A stretch of DNA of 64,000 nucleotides from Chondrilla cf. caribensis (lineage: Eukaryota > Porifera > Demospongiae > Chondrillida > Chondrillidae), in NCBI GenBank assembly GCA_964020155.1, contig OZ026558.1, positions 4,111,469 through 4,175,468 on the forward strand. Reading direction: 5' to 3'. Of this stretch, positions 1 to 16,878 are shown one piece after another (within the stretch, counting starts at the first letter, position 1; each line of letters starts with the position of its first letter). Made by a program: the position numbers and the translations under genes. Below the pieces are notes generated by a model. It saw nothing but the letters and a program-made list of their open reading frames with translations, was not told the origin of the DNA and made no database searches.

Positions 1-5144
<5,144 letters not shown>

Positions 5145-5496
5145 CTGAAGAGACGTGTAAAGACAGTTAAACATGGACAGAACAATCATCGACACAGTGT
5201 ACTCATGGGTGCAACGTCTTGTAAAACTACGACGATCAAAGGCTAAGGGAAGTTTTAATCGTTCTTCAAGCTTCAGTTATAAGGACGTTGGCATGCTAAA
5301 ATCAAAAGATGCGTGAAGTTAGAAGGTTTGAACAAACCTTAGCTGTTGGCATAATCCAGCTGTTTACCGCTCCAAGCAACCATGAAGAGAATTTATACTG
5401 TTCCAACGACTAGAGTTTGTACAGCAAGTAAGGAGTGATAAGTGTGAAGCCGTTGAAAATTATATAAGGACAATTTTTACCTAACAACACAGGGCG

Positions 5497-5569
5497 TCCG
5501 TGATAGTATAGTGGTCAAGTATCCCCGCCTGTCACGCGGGAGACCGGGGTTCGATTCCCCGTCACGGAG
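5497..5569 (+). tRNA. tRNA-Asp (GTC), copy 1
   Basis: A 73-nt cloverleaf: acceptor TCCGTGA pairs with TCACGGA, the anticodon loop is CTGTCAC (GTC), and the T arm is CGGGG-TTCGATT-CCCCG with G as discriminator. It closely matches animal tRNA-Asp. A T6 run right after the gene is the Pol III terminator. TATATAAGG about 37 bp upstream could be an upstream TATA element. Confidence 0.97.
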
Positions 5570-5741
5570 CTTTTTTGATTTTTTTTTAGTGTAAAGTAGC
5601 TGTTTACCGCTCAAAGCAACCATGAAGAGAATTTATACTGTTTCAACGACTAGAGTTTGTACAGCAAGTAAGGAGTGATAAGTGTGAAGTCGTTGAAAAT
5701 TATACTGTATAAGGACAATTTTTACCTACTTACACAAGGCG

Positions 5742-5814
5742 TCCGTGATAGTATAGTGGTCAAGTATCCCCGCCTGTCACGCGGGAGACCGGGGTTCGAT
5801 TCCCCGTCACGGAG
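5742..5814 (+). tRNA. tRNA-Asp (GTC), copy 2
   Basis: Sequence is identical to the first copy through the mature tRNA and lies in a repeated unit of about 240 bp whose flanks are also conserved. It is followed by TTTTTT. The upstream TATA-like motif is stretched to ACTGTATAAGG. Confidence 0.97.
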
Positions 5815-5990
5815 CTTTTTTGATTTTTTTGATTTTTTAGTATAAAATAGCTGTTTACCGCTCCAAGTAACCATCAAGAGAATCTATTCTGTTCCAACGA
5901 CTGGAGTTTAATTGTACAGCAAGAAAGGAGAAGAATGCGAAGCTGTTGAAGATTATATATAGGGACAATTTTACCTTCCTAAACAGGAAG

Positions 5991-6063
5991 TCCGTGATAG
6001 TATAGTGGTCAAGTATCCCCGCCTGTCACGCGGGAGACCGGGGTTCGATTCCCCGTCACGGAG
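5991..6063 (+). tRNA. tRNA-Asp (GTC), copy 3
   Basis: The mature tRNA is identical to the other two copies, while the upstream flank is more diverged (several substitutions, with TATATATAGGG upstream). It has an oligo-T terminator. This is the last unit of the array. Confidence 0.97.
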
Positions 6064-6407
6064 CTTTTTTGATTTTTTTTTTGGTATACTAATACAGTAG
6101 ATGGTTTGCACACAGTTATAATCCACAATCATCTCACTGTACACTTATGTATATATACCTCCAGATTATAATAACTTGACTGATTTGAATATTATGATGG
6201 ATTACTTTATCCCGAACATGTATTCACACATCTGTAAATTGTAGTTGATTTCAATATAGCATGATATAATTATTACTGTATAAGTAAGTTACATATAAGT
6301 ACATTTATCATGAAAACAATAACAATTATGTCAAAAAATAATGATGTCCATTTGTTTAATTAGATATCTACAGCATCTTCAATGGTGCAATATGAGATAT
6401 AACCACC
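6064..6407. other. Intergenic, 3' flank of the first dehydrogenase gene
   Basis: AT-rich spacer between the tRNA array and the dehydrogenase stop codon. On minus, an ATTAAA at 6360-6355, about 50 nt past the stop at 6408, is a possible poly(A) signal. Nothing else is recognised. Confidence 0.5.
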
Positions 6408-8757
6408 TCACTGTGCAGTCCAGCCCCCATCCATGGTAATGGTGCTTCCCGTAATCTGCTGGGCAGCGTCACTGCACAGAAATGCAACAAGTTCGCCGAT
6501 ATCCTCAGGTCTTATGGGTTCTTTGGATGGTTGCTTGCCAGCAATTAGACGATACTGCAGTGAATAAGAGAGGAACTTGTAGAACTGGGTACACATCGGT
6601 GCTGGGCAATAGACACTTGGGAGTATTTGACTAACTAGTCCCTATCAATATCTCCACATAACTAAATACAGTGAAAACTCATTAATCTGCTGCAATTCGT
6701 TTTCAAAGAATATGGTGGATTATTATATATGGTGGACAGTCGTTATATTGGTACAGGGAAATTGTGGCGGATTAAAAGGTTTGGCGGATAAAGCGGTGGC
6801 GGATATATGAGAATTCGCTGCATCCCCCTATTCACTTGCTAAGAGCTTCCACTACTAATGCTTGTTCACACCTCTTCTGTAGACTTTGGCAATAGCTTCA
6901 CATTGCTAATATCGAGGTATGCAACAGCAAGATTGAGTGGTGATTAACTTAACCACTGCTGTAGCACACCTAGATAGGCTACAGCTGTAACACACAGTAT
7001 CCGATACAATAATACTAAATCATGCACGAAATCTTGATACTGATCCAACATACATGATATCATATCAATATCCCTCACATATCGTGAATAACTAAAAATG
7101 TTGATAATACAGTGGCAAACACCTAATATGCCACAATTGGATTTGAAAAATTTTGGCCTATTATCCATTTTGGCATATTAACCAAACAGTCAATGAACGT
7201 CATTGAATAGAATCAATACTTATAATGAGGATGTACATAATAATGGTGATAATAGTGAAGACAAACACAGCTCCTACTATAACATTAGCAAACAGTCAAT
7301 GGTGGAAATATTGCAGCAAAGTAGCCTGCACTTGTGATTGTGTAGCACAATAGACAGTGATAAAGTGATAAGTGACAAAGTGATAAAGTGACACAAATGA
7401 GGTGTGGCATATAAAGTGTTACCTAACACATGGTAATCAATCAATTGGTGTCAGTGTAACAATGGCGGATGGCGGATATGGCGTTTGGCGAATTATATGT
7501 ATAGTAATTACGTACTAATGAATTCGTTCAGGAAAATAGTGGCATAATAAGCGGTTTGGCATAATAAGCGGTGGCATATTAAGCGTTTACCACTGTATAT
7601 GTACGTACATATATTACCCAACACTAGTTGGAAACAACACAATCCAAATTCCCTATTCGACTAGTAGGCATGGTTCAATAAATGAATTAGGAAAATAGTA
7701 AAAATACACAAATGATCTACAAAAACACCATCACAGGTATCAACAAGTTAGGTTATCCTGAATACGTATGTATGTATTGAATGCTGACTGGTCGAAAATA
7801 CCAGCTTCATTTCTTTCACTTAATATTTGCTATGCAACCACATGAGACTTCCTCACTTGTTTACATATGAAACACACAGCTATGAGCCTCCACGATATCA
7901 CACCCTTGAACACCACAAGGGCAATCTCTCACCTTTGCTTCATCAAATGATATACCTTCCTTGCTTGCTATAGCTTCAGCCTGTGCACTGCTCACTACGT
8001 ATACACATCACAGATCCAAATTAAGATGAACAAACATACATCTATATGTGCATAAGTATGCACTGTGGTGTACATGTTGTACTGTAGGTAAGCAATGTGT
8101 GCAAGTGTTTCTATGTGTGTGCTGTGTGCATGTGTCGTATATATACTGTACGTACATGTTCATTTCAAACACATTATGTGCATGTGTGTGTAAATAGTAC
8201 AATCTGTACAGTTTTACATAGGTACAGATTTTAAGATACATTGGCACACAAAAAGCATCAAGCAGGTACAGTAGTACTATAAAATAGTGATATTGCATGG
8301 TGGGAAATTCTTGAGAGGTTTTATTTTCACATTTTTTTTCTCATTTTGGTTTCATTTGCAAATTAAAACTGTGAAATTTCAAGTCACACGTAGTGCTGCA
8401 ACACGCCATATGCAAAAAGTGTAGTTAAATGAACATTTTGAACAAAATCGTGAAATTTTCTTCCACAGAAATCCCCCCAATACAGTATCATTAGAATACT
8501 ATGTAGTGAGCAGAGAATGCCATATATGATGTATGTAGTGTATGGCTCACAAGGAGTCAGGACAAATCCTGGACAAATGGCATTGGATGTCACCCCTGTT
8601 CCTGCTGCCTCTAAGGCAACCACCTGTAGTGAGAGGTTAAAGATGTACTTGATTTTGAGAAACACACTCATGAACCCATGTATGTACACACATGCACACA
8701 TACAGATGCACACACGCACGCACACACAAACATGCATGTACACACCCACACCCGCCC

Positions 8758-8801
<44 letters not shown>

Positions 8802-9566
8802 TAGTGAGACCAACTAATCCAAACTTGCTAGCACAGTAAGCCGACTTTTCCACAGAGGCTACTAGTCCGTGAACAGATGCAATGTTGACTATACGTCCCC
8901 AACCTGAATGAAGGTTATCATGAACAACAAAACCACATGCACACATACACATGTACACACATACCTATACTGTTACAAAAAATTTGACCTGCATCAATTT
9001 TTCATCCTTGGACAAATTTTGGTAAGATGTTTCCCGCAAAAATTGACCCTTCTAGCAACATCAATTTTATCTCATTAACATGAATAGTGGACCAGATAAG
9101 TTGTCATGTTGCCGGTTCACTTCTATTCGGCTAAAAGTAGTTTAATGGAAATGTCGAGATAGAAAATATCAGATAAAGACCTCATTGATCAATTTTCGGG
9201 GTACGTGGTACTACAAATAAACCGGTGGGGCAGTAACTCAAAAACGTCAAAAAGGGTGAAAGTGATGAAAGTCGTGAAACTTATTTGAGAGACAAGACAA
9301 GACAATAAGATTTACACAAATCCATTCCATAATTGGGGTCAAATTCATCAAGACAACTTGGCAGAAAAAAATTTAGTCCTTTGGTAGGATAATTTTAGGT
9401 GGGTAGGATCAAAATTGCATCTCAAAATTGTCTTAGATCAAAATTTTGCAACGGCTTCCAATCCTATATACAGGATAAAATATTGCTGCAAATTCTTGTC
9501 CTAGAACAATTTTCCAATGAGTCAATTTTTGCTATGTCATACATATGCATACATGCATGCACGCAT

Positions 9567-9641
<75 letters not shown>

Positions 9642-10250
9642 CTCTCTCCTTCATCCCTGGTAAGATATGCTTGATAGTGTGGAATGATGCAGAAAGATTG
9701 ACAGCTATCAGTTGGTCCCACTTTTCATCAGGGAATTCTTCAATCTTGGATACATGCTGAACACCTATAAATAATGAGGTTTCAGAGAGTATATTCAAAA
9801 GAAATATCAGTTGAACAATGATAAATATCAAACAATCCCTTTGTACAAGAGACAGGTCTGTTATAGTCAAATAGTAATCTTTGACAAGTATCTTGCTTAC
9901 TGGTAGGAGCAGTCATAGAGTTGTAGGTCATAATACTAACAATAGAGGTGAAACGTCAGTTTGCACTCACCCGCATTGTTGACTAGAATGTCGGGCGTCC
10001 TACCGAACGTCTTTGCACAAAATTCGACTAATTCTCTTATCTCGTTCGGTTTACTCAGATCAGCACCGTGAAACTCCACTTTCACGTCAACTCCCGACTT
10101 CCGTACAGCTTCTACAACTTCTTTTTGCTGTTCTTCAGTTGCAAATCCATTGAGGACGATGTTGTTGAATTTGGTAGCAAGAGTTTTAGCGACAGACAGA
10201 CCAATTCCGCTAGTGGAACCAGTAATCAACGCAAGCCGCGAGTCGGCCAT
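6408..10250 (-). CDS. D-3-hydroxybutyrate dehydrogenase-like SDR, paralogue 1 (six exons)
   Basis: NAD-dependent short-chain dehydrogenase expected to interconvert D-3-hydroxybutyrate and acetoacetate. Exons on minus: 10250-9971, 9764-9642, 8903-8800, 8623-8551, 7994-7933 and 6554-6408; they join in phase to give 262 aa. Cofactor motif TGSTSGIG is at 10-17, NNAG at 91-94 and the catalytic Ser144/Tyr157/Lys161 in NIAS...SAYCASK; the C-terminus is MDGGWTAQ. Residues equivalent to those that bind substrate in bacterial enzymes are kept: Gln in NNAGVQH, His146 in SVHGL, Lys154 and Gln in TPLSSAQ. Similarity is to the bacterial-type enzyme rather than the animal mitochondrial BDH1 type. Spliceosomal introns exclude contamination. 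MITEs and (CA)n tracts lie in the introns, and the donors of exons 2 and 3 adjoin (GT)n. Confidence 0.9.
6669..6820. mobile_element. pogo-like MITE (family M1)
   Basis: A 152-bp copy in the last intron of dehydrogenase paralogue 1. It starts CAGTGAAAACTCATTAATC after TA and ends GAGAATTCGCTG. The right target dinucleotide has decayed to CA. Confidence 0.7.
7110..7595. mobile_element. pogo-like element (family M3, 486 bp)
   Basis: Inverted ends CAGTGGCAAACACCTAATAT and the complement of ATATTAAGCGTTTACCACTG, flanked by TA. It is longer than family M1 but shares internal GGCGGATATGGCG-like motifs. It lies in the last dehydrogenase intron. No intact transposase ORF is seen. Confidence 0.7.
8761..8799. 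repeat. (CA)n tract abutting a splice donor
   Basis: On the transcribed strand this is (GT)n beginning exactly at the exon 3 donor (AAG|GTGTGTGTG) of dehydrogenase paralogue 1. Confidence 0.9.
9566..9637. repeat. (CA)n tract beside a splice donor
   Basis: Transcribed as (GT)n directly after the exon 2 donor GTGCAGTGTG of dehydrogenase paralogue 1. Paralogue 2 has the same arrangement at its homologous intron. Confidence 0.95.
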
Positions 10251-10680
10251 CTTTCTGGAGATAGATGAATATTAATTGTTATTATGGAAGTTTGGCTGAC
10301 GTAATTGACGTACTTGCAATTAGTTTAGATATAATAGCATGCAAATATTTTTTTATTATTGTATTATAATACTACAATTAAAAGATATAAGATTTATTCA
10401 TTTATTCATCTATTCACTTTCCCACTATTATCATTGTATCTACATAATAATTATTATTGTGAATAAGTATTGTACAGCTGTATATGTTAATTCATATTAT
10501 AATATTATGTGGGTAATGTAAAAAAAAAAAAAATTAAAAGATATAACAAGTAATAATACGATAAATCAAACAATCAATATAATTTGATCGAATCAAACAA
10601 AGAAACGTAATACTTCTATAGAAAATGTATACATTATTAAAGTCTGATAAGTTGCATCTTGACGATCTCCAATTAAAATG
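10251..10680. other. AT-rich upstream region of dehydrogenase 1
   Basis: AT-rich sequence with a poly-A run near 10,520 and no credible ORF. It contains the proximal promoter or 5' UTR of dehydrogenase 1, but no box can be assigned with confidence. Confidence 0.4.
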
Positions 10681-11660
10681 TACACCTCTCTCTGCCACAC
10701 TTCACGTGTGCCCAGGGCATCCGACGTGGACGGGGAGGTGCTTCATGCCCCGTGGCCGAGGAGAACATGCCACTTGCCACCACACCTCAGCTGCTGATGT
10801 CATCGCGCGTGTAGTCAACATCAAGCCTTCATCCGATGGTATAGGGTGGTGGACTGGCTTCTCGGGAGGTCCAGATTTCAGAGCCGTGATCTTTTACGTC
10901 TGGCACACCGAGTATCACGGGCGCCAGTCACCGATGTGGGCCTATATGTGACTTGATAGCTTCATGGGCCCGGAGACCCAAGAATCACGGATTTACCACC
11001 AATCCACGGACCAAAAGACAGATGAACTGACTTCACATCGGTAATCATCAGAGTCAGGCCGGCAGGACACACATCAAACAGCGCAGCAGCTTCCTCAGCA
11101 CGATGACAAGAGACTCCCCGGTAGGGCCCAAATCCTAAACTAATGTAGCATGTCTGGACCCTACTATAGCCGCATGCGCATACTGTATGCATTGGAGGGT
11201 GTGTGCAAGGCGCAGTGTATGCATAGTAAAGTGTATGCAACGTAAAGGTAGTGCAGCACGGCCTAACTTACGTGTGCCCGAAGGCAATAAAAAAGAAAAG
11301 GGGTGGTGAGTAGAGAGCCGCGTGGTTCCGACAACATAGCCTTCTCAGGACCTACTTACAGGACCCCTAGGGGAGACTAGCCGACCATGATCCCAGGCAC
11401 CGCCCGCCTCCGAAGAGGACGGACGCCCAGACCCCGTCCGAGAACACTCGAGAGACCCGACGACTTACAGGAGACCGGGACGTGTGAACTCCATGCGTGA
11501 TCAAACAGCGAACCGAAGAAGGAATGGGTAGAACAGCTAACCACGCTTGCGCTCGGGGCACCCCCTCCAATTCGAATCCTCCAGCATCTGCAGCTTTCCC
11601 AACACGGATCTACTCACAAAGAAAATGGACGCGACGGGAGGTTTTATAGAGATTCGTACT
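10681..11660 (-). other. GC-rich island of unknown content with a candidate minus-strand promoter
   Basis: About 1 kb of markedly higher GC and CpG content than its AT-rich surroundings. On minus, the right edge has CCGGCCAATCAGTG, then ATGCAAGTA, then CTCTATAAAACC at 11652-11641, which resembles a CCAAT/octamer/TATA promoter. Downstream on minus are several GTGAGT or GTAAGT donor-like motifs. Longest frames are 92 aa (minus, 11240-10962) and 108 aa (plus, 10625-10951), neither recognised. It may be a 5' exon region for dehydrogenase 1, a noncoding RNA gene or an unrecognised element. Confidence 0.4.
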
Positions 11661-12220
11661 TGCATTTTTCAAAATATGAGCACTGATTGGCCGGTCTGCG
11701 TAGCTATGGCAACTGTTTGAACAGGTGCGTTAAGCTTTATTTTTGTTGTGTATTCCACCAGTCATAATATTTATTGTTATTAGCATGTCGAGTGATGTTG
11801 TGAGAAACCCTATGGGCGCATAACAATAGTAAACACAGGGCCTTCTCAATAGATGATCCAGACCTGGTGTCTAGAACTGGGTATAAACAATATCATTATT
11901 GTAGACCTGGTGGTTAGAACTAGTTATAAACAATTATTATTATAGACTTGGAGACTGTTATATCTGTGTATAGCTATATGCCCCTCATTATGGATATCCT
12001 CATTCATCCATCATACACTTTCATGGAATTGAACATCAGGCATGAGTGGTAAAATGAAGGGATGATTCTCATCTATAGCTGTACTGATTTTGAGGAATGG
12101 TAGCTACTGTCATCTTGCATAATGTCAAATGTTGTTAAAACACTTTGATTCTAGATGTCTATTCTCCATAAGGCCTCCCCATTGTCCATATAATGTATAA
12201 CACATATACTTTTGTATACT
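11661..12220. other. Intergenic, nothing recognised
   Basis: Moderately AT-rich sequence with a short local duplication (GACCTGGTG..TAGAACT near 11,860 and 11,906). No gene, RNA or element ends were recognised. Confidence 0.4.
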
Positions 12221-12229
12221 AGTAGGTTC

Positions 12230-12760
12230 TCCTGGAGTCCATGGGTATAGACCTATGGTGGTGATCATGTCACTGATTTAATGTTCATGCTGGTCATCAC
12301 AGCCTTCTCAGTGGCCATATGACACATACAACACTCCCCTGAAGGTGCTATAGACATTGTGGTGACCTGCAAAATAATTTTCAAATTTATTAATGGTCAC
12401 CGTGGTGTCTCTTATGTCCCAGAACACATGGGTAAACCGGACCACTGCACATTCAGTGGCTATGGAGCTGGAGGTGTTACAGACCCCAATATGGCAGCAA
12501 GATCAGTTTTGCCAGTCAACACCACTTTCAAGTGACTATGTGACACATGCTATATAACACAAATACTCACGCATGCACACTCCCGTGGAGGCGCTAAAGG
12601 CATTGAGGTGACCAGCGGAATAATTTTCCTTTTTATTACTGATCAGCACAGCATGCTGAAAGCTGATGTATGTACACATTGATATCCCTGGAAATGTTAC
12701 AGACTGCTTGGTGACCAACGAGATCAATTTTGTTGCCAGTTATCACAGTCTCCCCAGTGT
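12230..12760. repeat. Degenerate copies related to the 359-bp satellite
   Basis: Motif order matches the 359-bp satellite monomer at 22-25 kb: a GTGCTATAGAC..GTGGTGACCTGCAA segment, an AT-rich spacer, then GGTCACCGTGGTGTCTC, as well as ACACTCC and GGCCATATGACACAT. Divergence is high, suggesting an old dispersed relative outside the main array. Confidence 0.55.
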
Positions 12761-12806
12761 CTATATGTATGAACATATATGTAGACGTATACATGTATTA
12801 CTGTAA

Positions 12807-12992
12807 CAGTGGAACCTCTCTATAAAGGACCAGGTAATTTGTCCACTGTAGAGAGGTTGTCCACTCTTCAGAGGTAAATTGTATTAGCACTATATGGGGA
12901 AGTCTATTTTGGTACCTTTCAGAGTCCTTTGTAGGGAGGTAAGTTCTATGGTGTCCTTTATTGGGAGAGTCCTTTAATAGAGGTTGTGCGTG
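12807..12992. mobile_element. Decayed pogo-like MITE
   Basis: The left end CAGTGGAACCTCTCTATAAA has an imperfect inverted partner near 12,990. The interior repeats GTCCTTTATTGGGAG-like motifs. Left flank TA is approximate, and the right boundary is uncertain by several bases. Confidence 0.5.
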
Positions 12993-13159
12993 ATTATGTA
13001 GAGTCGCTTTTTAATAATTATTCCTTAAGTTAACTTCCTTATGTACATTATACATCACAATTCCAAAGTAGTCCACTTATTTATCATTAATTGAGCATTA
13101 AATATAAGTGGTATATACAAATTCCTCATTTCAAATATAATAATATTATGTTACAAACG

Positions 13160-14681
13160 TTAACTGGAGGTCCAGCCGTCATCGATGGAGATGGCACTTC
13201 CGTTGATGTGGCGTGCTGAATCCGAACACAGGTACACCACCATGTCTCCTACTTCCGTTGGATCGAGAAACTTCTTCTCTGGGTCTCCTCTGACTGTTTT
13301 AGTCTACAGATGACGGAGGGAATGCATGATTAATCACATATGGTGAATACACGTTAATCTGCCACAATTCGTTTTCAAAGAATATGGTGGAGTAGCGAGT
13401 TTGGCGGATTAACTGGATATTCATTGGTACTTTACATTATATTGGTACTGGGAAATTGTGGTGGATTAAAAGGATTGGCGGATAAAGTGGTGGTGGATTA
13501 ACGAGAATTCACTGTATGCAGTCTATAGAGATGTATATAGGAAGCACAAATGCAAACACACATAATAATACAAATTCAATTCATACAGCCCATTCTCTGT
13601 CATCCACTGCAATTCATGGTTGAAATATGTGAATCATTCTTCTATACACGAAATTATTGTATTTGTGTACAGAAAGGGTGACAGATAAAATGGCTTTGCA
13701 AATTAAATGTTGGTAGATAAATGTAAATTCACTACTGTATATAATGTATTCACGTATGTACTTTACTGTAGGTGCTGCACTGTCTTGAGAGATACGGGTT
13801 AAAACAAGTGAATAAAGACCATCATATCGTGTGTATTCACTTACTGTTGCTTCCTTCAGAGAAAGCCCCTCTTTCTTAGCAATTGCTTCAAACTGTCCAA
13901 CAGTCACTAAAGAAGACCAAGAGGAGATGGTAAGCCTCAATTGTGAAGAGGATGCTCACCAGTGGGAGGGGTATAGGGTGGGAGGAGTGTAGGGTGGGAG
14001 GGGTGTAGGGTGGGAGGAGTGTAGGGTGGGAGGGGTGTAGGGTGGGAGGGGTGTAGGGTGGGAGGAGTGTAGGGTGGGAGGGGTGTAGGGTGGGAGGAGT
14101 GTAGGGTGGGAGTGTAGAGTGGGAGGGATATAGGGTGGGAGGGGTATAGGGTGGGAGGGGTGTAGGGTGGGAGGAGGAGTGATGATGGGAGGGGTGTAGG
14201 GTGGGAGGAGTGATGATGGGAGGGGTGTAGGGTGGGAGGAGTGAGGATCGGAGGGATGTAGGGTGGGAAGAGTGTAGGGTGGGAGGGGTGTAGGGTGGGA
14301 AGGGCATAGGGTGGGAGGGGGGCATGGTGGGAGAAGACTAAGCTACACATGGGTGGTGTGTAAGAATTCACACTAATTTGGACAAACATGTAGAGGATTT
14401 TGACCTGAATCAATTGTATTCATCTCCCTGCCATGCTTCACGTACAGTATGGAAATTTAATAAAAGTGGCAGTTGACTCACTTGGAGTCTCCACCCAGCT
14501 TGGACAAATCACATTACAAGTTACTCCGGTACTAATGGTCTCCAAGGCAACCACCTATTCAATTTAATAATAGAAAAGTTCGATAAATACACTAAACACA
14601 ATAAATGACACAATAAATAACAATAGAGGCACAAGCTCTTACATACACAGCGTACCACCACACACACACATACACACATGA

Positions 14682-14756
<75 letters not shown>

Positions 14757-15187
14757 CACACACATGAACTCGGACACAGACACAGAAATACATACATACA
14801 TATATATATACCATAGACACACCTCAAATACAGCTATAGGCAGACGTATGTATGCACGTACCTTTGTGATTCCAACAAGTCCAAACTTGCTAGCACAATA
14901 TCCAGCTTTATTGACTGCTGCCACCAGCCCTAGTGCTGAGGCAATGTTTACTATACGTCCCCAACCTACATACAAGAAGATAAACATGACAACAAGGTGT
15001 TAGTATCCAGTGTAATAATTATGAAAAAACACAAATGAACACACACACACACACATACACACATACACACACACATACACAAGAAGAAAAACATAACAAC
15101 AAGGTGATAGTGTCCAGTGCAATTTTTATTATTATTAAACAACACAAATGAACAAACACACACACACACAAACACACACATGCACAC

Positions 15188-15218
<31 letters not shown>

Positions 15219-15261
15219 TGCACACACACACGCACACACACACACACACACACACATGCAC

Positions 15262-15298
<37 letters not shown>

Positions 15299-16268
15299 CT
15301 CTTTCCTTCATCCCAGGTAAAATATGCTTGATAGTGTGGAATGATGCAGAAAGATTGACAGCTATCAGTAGGTCCCACTTCTCGTCAGAAAAGTCTTCGA
15401 TCGGTGATACATGCTGAGTACCTGCAGATACACAATGTATGGAATATCACTGTTCCTCACACATTAAGTACACCAGAAGCTGTGAATTGAGAAAGCCTCT
15501 GTAATAAGGACACTATTCTGTGTCCCAGTGTAGTACTGTAGTGTATTAGGTGATCTCTGAATTGAGGAAACCTCTGTAAAAAGGACACCATTCTGTGTCC
15601 TAGTGTAGTATTCTGGTGCATCATACACTATTCTATTCATGTTTTGTATCCTTTGTTCACTGGACGCCTAGTATTGTAACCTCCGGATAAAGACCTTCTC
15701 AGTTAAAATAAGATTCTGCAACCGTACTCAAATACAGTACCCAATATACTAGCTATAGCTGCAGTGATGTAGTTTTGGGTGAAGTTTCAAGTTTGCCGAT
15801 CTGCAACACAGTGCATAGATCGAGTATAAACCGCCTGTTCATTCGCTATGGTTGTAGTCTACCCGAGGTAGTAAAGGTAAAGAAAATAGGTCGCGTATAA
15901 AGGTCATTCCAGATAAGATGCATATGGCTACGTACTCTACCTTGTAGGACTAATAAAGACGCACCTGCGTTGTTCACAAGAATATCCGGGGTCTTTTCGA
16001 ACTTTTCCTTACAAAATTCTATCATGGATCGGATCTCTTCGGGGACAGCAAGATTGGCTCCGTGGAACTCCACTAGCAAGGACGGGTTCGCGGCCTTGAC
16101 GGCTTCTGTTGCGCTTTTCACCTGTTCCTCTGTTGCCAAACCGTGCAGAAGTAGACCATCCACCTTGGGGGCTAAGGTCTTAGCTATAGCGAGTCCAATT
16201 CCACTGGTGGAACCAGTGACGAGTGCTATTTTCCGACTTGCTTTCGATGTACCTTCCTGCACCGCCAT
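13160..16268 (-). CDS. D-3-hydroxybutyrate dehydrogenase-like SDR, paralogue 2 (six exons)
   Basis: A tandem duplicate of the neighbouring dehydrogenase. Exons on minus: 16268-15965, 15421-15299, 14965-14862, 14554-14482, 13906-13845 and 13303-13160 (269 aa). Exons 2-5 have exactly the same lengths as in paralogue 1 (123, 104, 73 and 62 nt) and the same phases. TGSTSGIG is at 18-25 and catalytic Ser152/Tyr165/Lys169 are intact. The His that helps bind substrate carboxylate in bacterial enzymes is replaced by Leu (SALGL versus SVHGL), Ser-Ala before the Tyr is Ala-Gly, and the C-terminus is IDDGWTSS. The fold and NAD chemistry are therefore likely retained while substrate preference may differ. 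Intron 4 holds a G-rich minisatellite; intron 5 holds a MITE. Confidence 0.88.
13341..13514. mobile_element. pogo-like MITE (family M1)
   Basis: A 174-bp copy in the last intron of dehydrogenase paralogue 2. It lies between TA dinucleotides, with a degenerate left end (TGGTGAATACACGTTAATC) and an intact right end ACGAGAATTCACTG. Confidence 0.75.
13962..14325. repeat. 16-bp G-rich minisatellite
   Basis: About twenty copies of GTAGGGTGGGAGGRGT, with minor variants such as GATGATGGGAGGGGT, in intron 4 of dehydrogenase paralogue 2. The plus strand carries many closely spaced GGG runs, so quadruplex formation is possible; the pre-mRNA strand is C-rich. Confidence 0.95.
14658..14764. repeat. (CA)n microsatellite
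   Basis: A CA tract in intron 3 of dehydrogenase paralogue 2. Confidence 0.95.
15149..15295. repeat. (CA)n microsatellite beside a splice donor
   Basis: An interrupted CA tract, (GT)n in the transcript, starting directly after the exon 2 donor of dehydrogenase paralogue 2. It mirrors the tract in paralogue 1. A smaller CA tract lies at 15037-15080. Confidence 0.95.
15480..15625. repeat. Short tandem duplication
   Basis: Two imperfect copies of a segment containing GAATTGAG.AAACCTCTGTAA, AAGGACAC.ATTCTGTGTCC and AGTGTAGTA, in intron 1 of dehydrogenase paralogue 2. A related motif occurs near 2,590. Confidence 0.6.

Positions 16269-16878
<610 letters not shown>

Larger units (their letters stand above)
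5358..6085 (+). repeat. Tandem tRNA-Asp repeat units (about 240-250 bp, three copies)
   Basis: Units start with AGCTGTTTACCGCTC at 5358, 5598 and 5849. Each contains a conserved 5' flank with CAACGACTRGAGTTT, a TATA-like box, the tRNA and an oligo-T terminator. Mature tRNAs are invariant and flanks drift, which indicates purifying selection or homogenisation of the gene portion. Confidence 0.9.

Noticed and set aside
10681..11660. Histone gene, U1/U2 snRNA or SRP RNA in the GC-rich island
   Set aside because: The promoter-like motifs suggested it, but no histone frame and no diagnostic snRNA or SRP core sequence could be found.
13888..14413. Pro/Ser/His-rich 145-158-aa proteins on minus
   Set aside because: Translations of the 16-bp minisatellite inside an intron.
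6408..16268. Bacterial contamination or very recent horizontal transfer of the dehydrogenases
   Set aside because: Five spliceosomal introns at identical positions and phases in both copies, with local MITEs and CA repeats, show they are resident; ancient transfer cannot be judged here.
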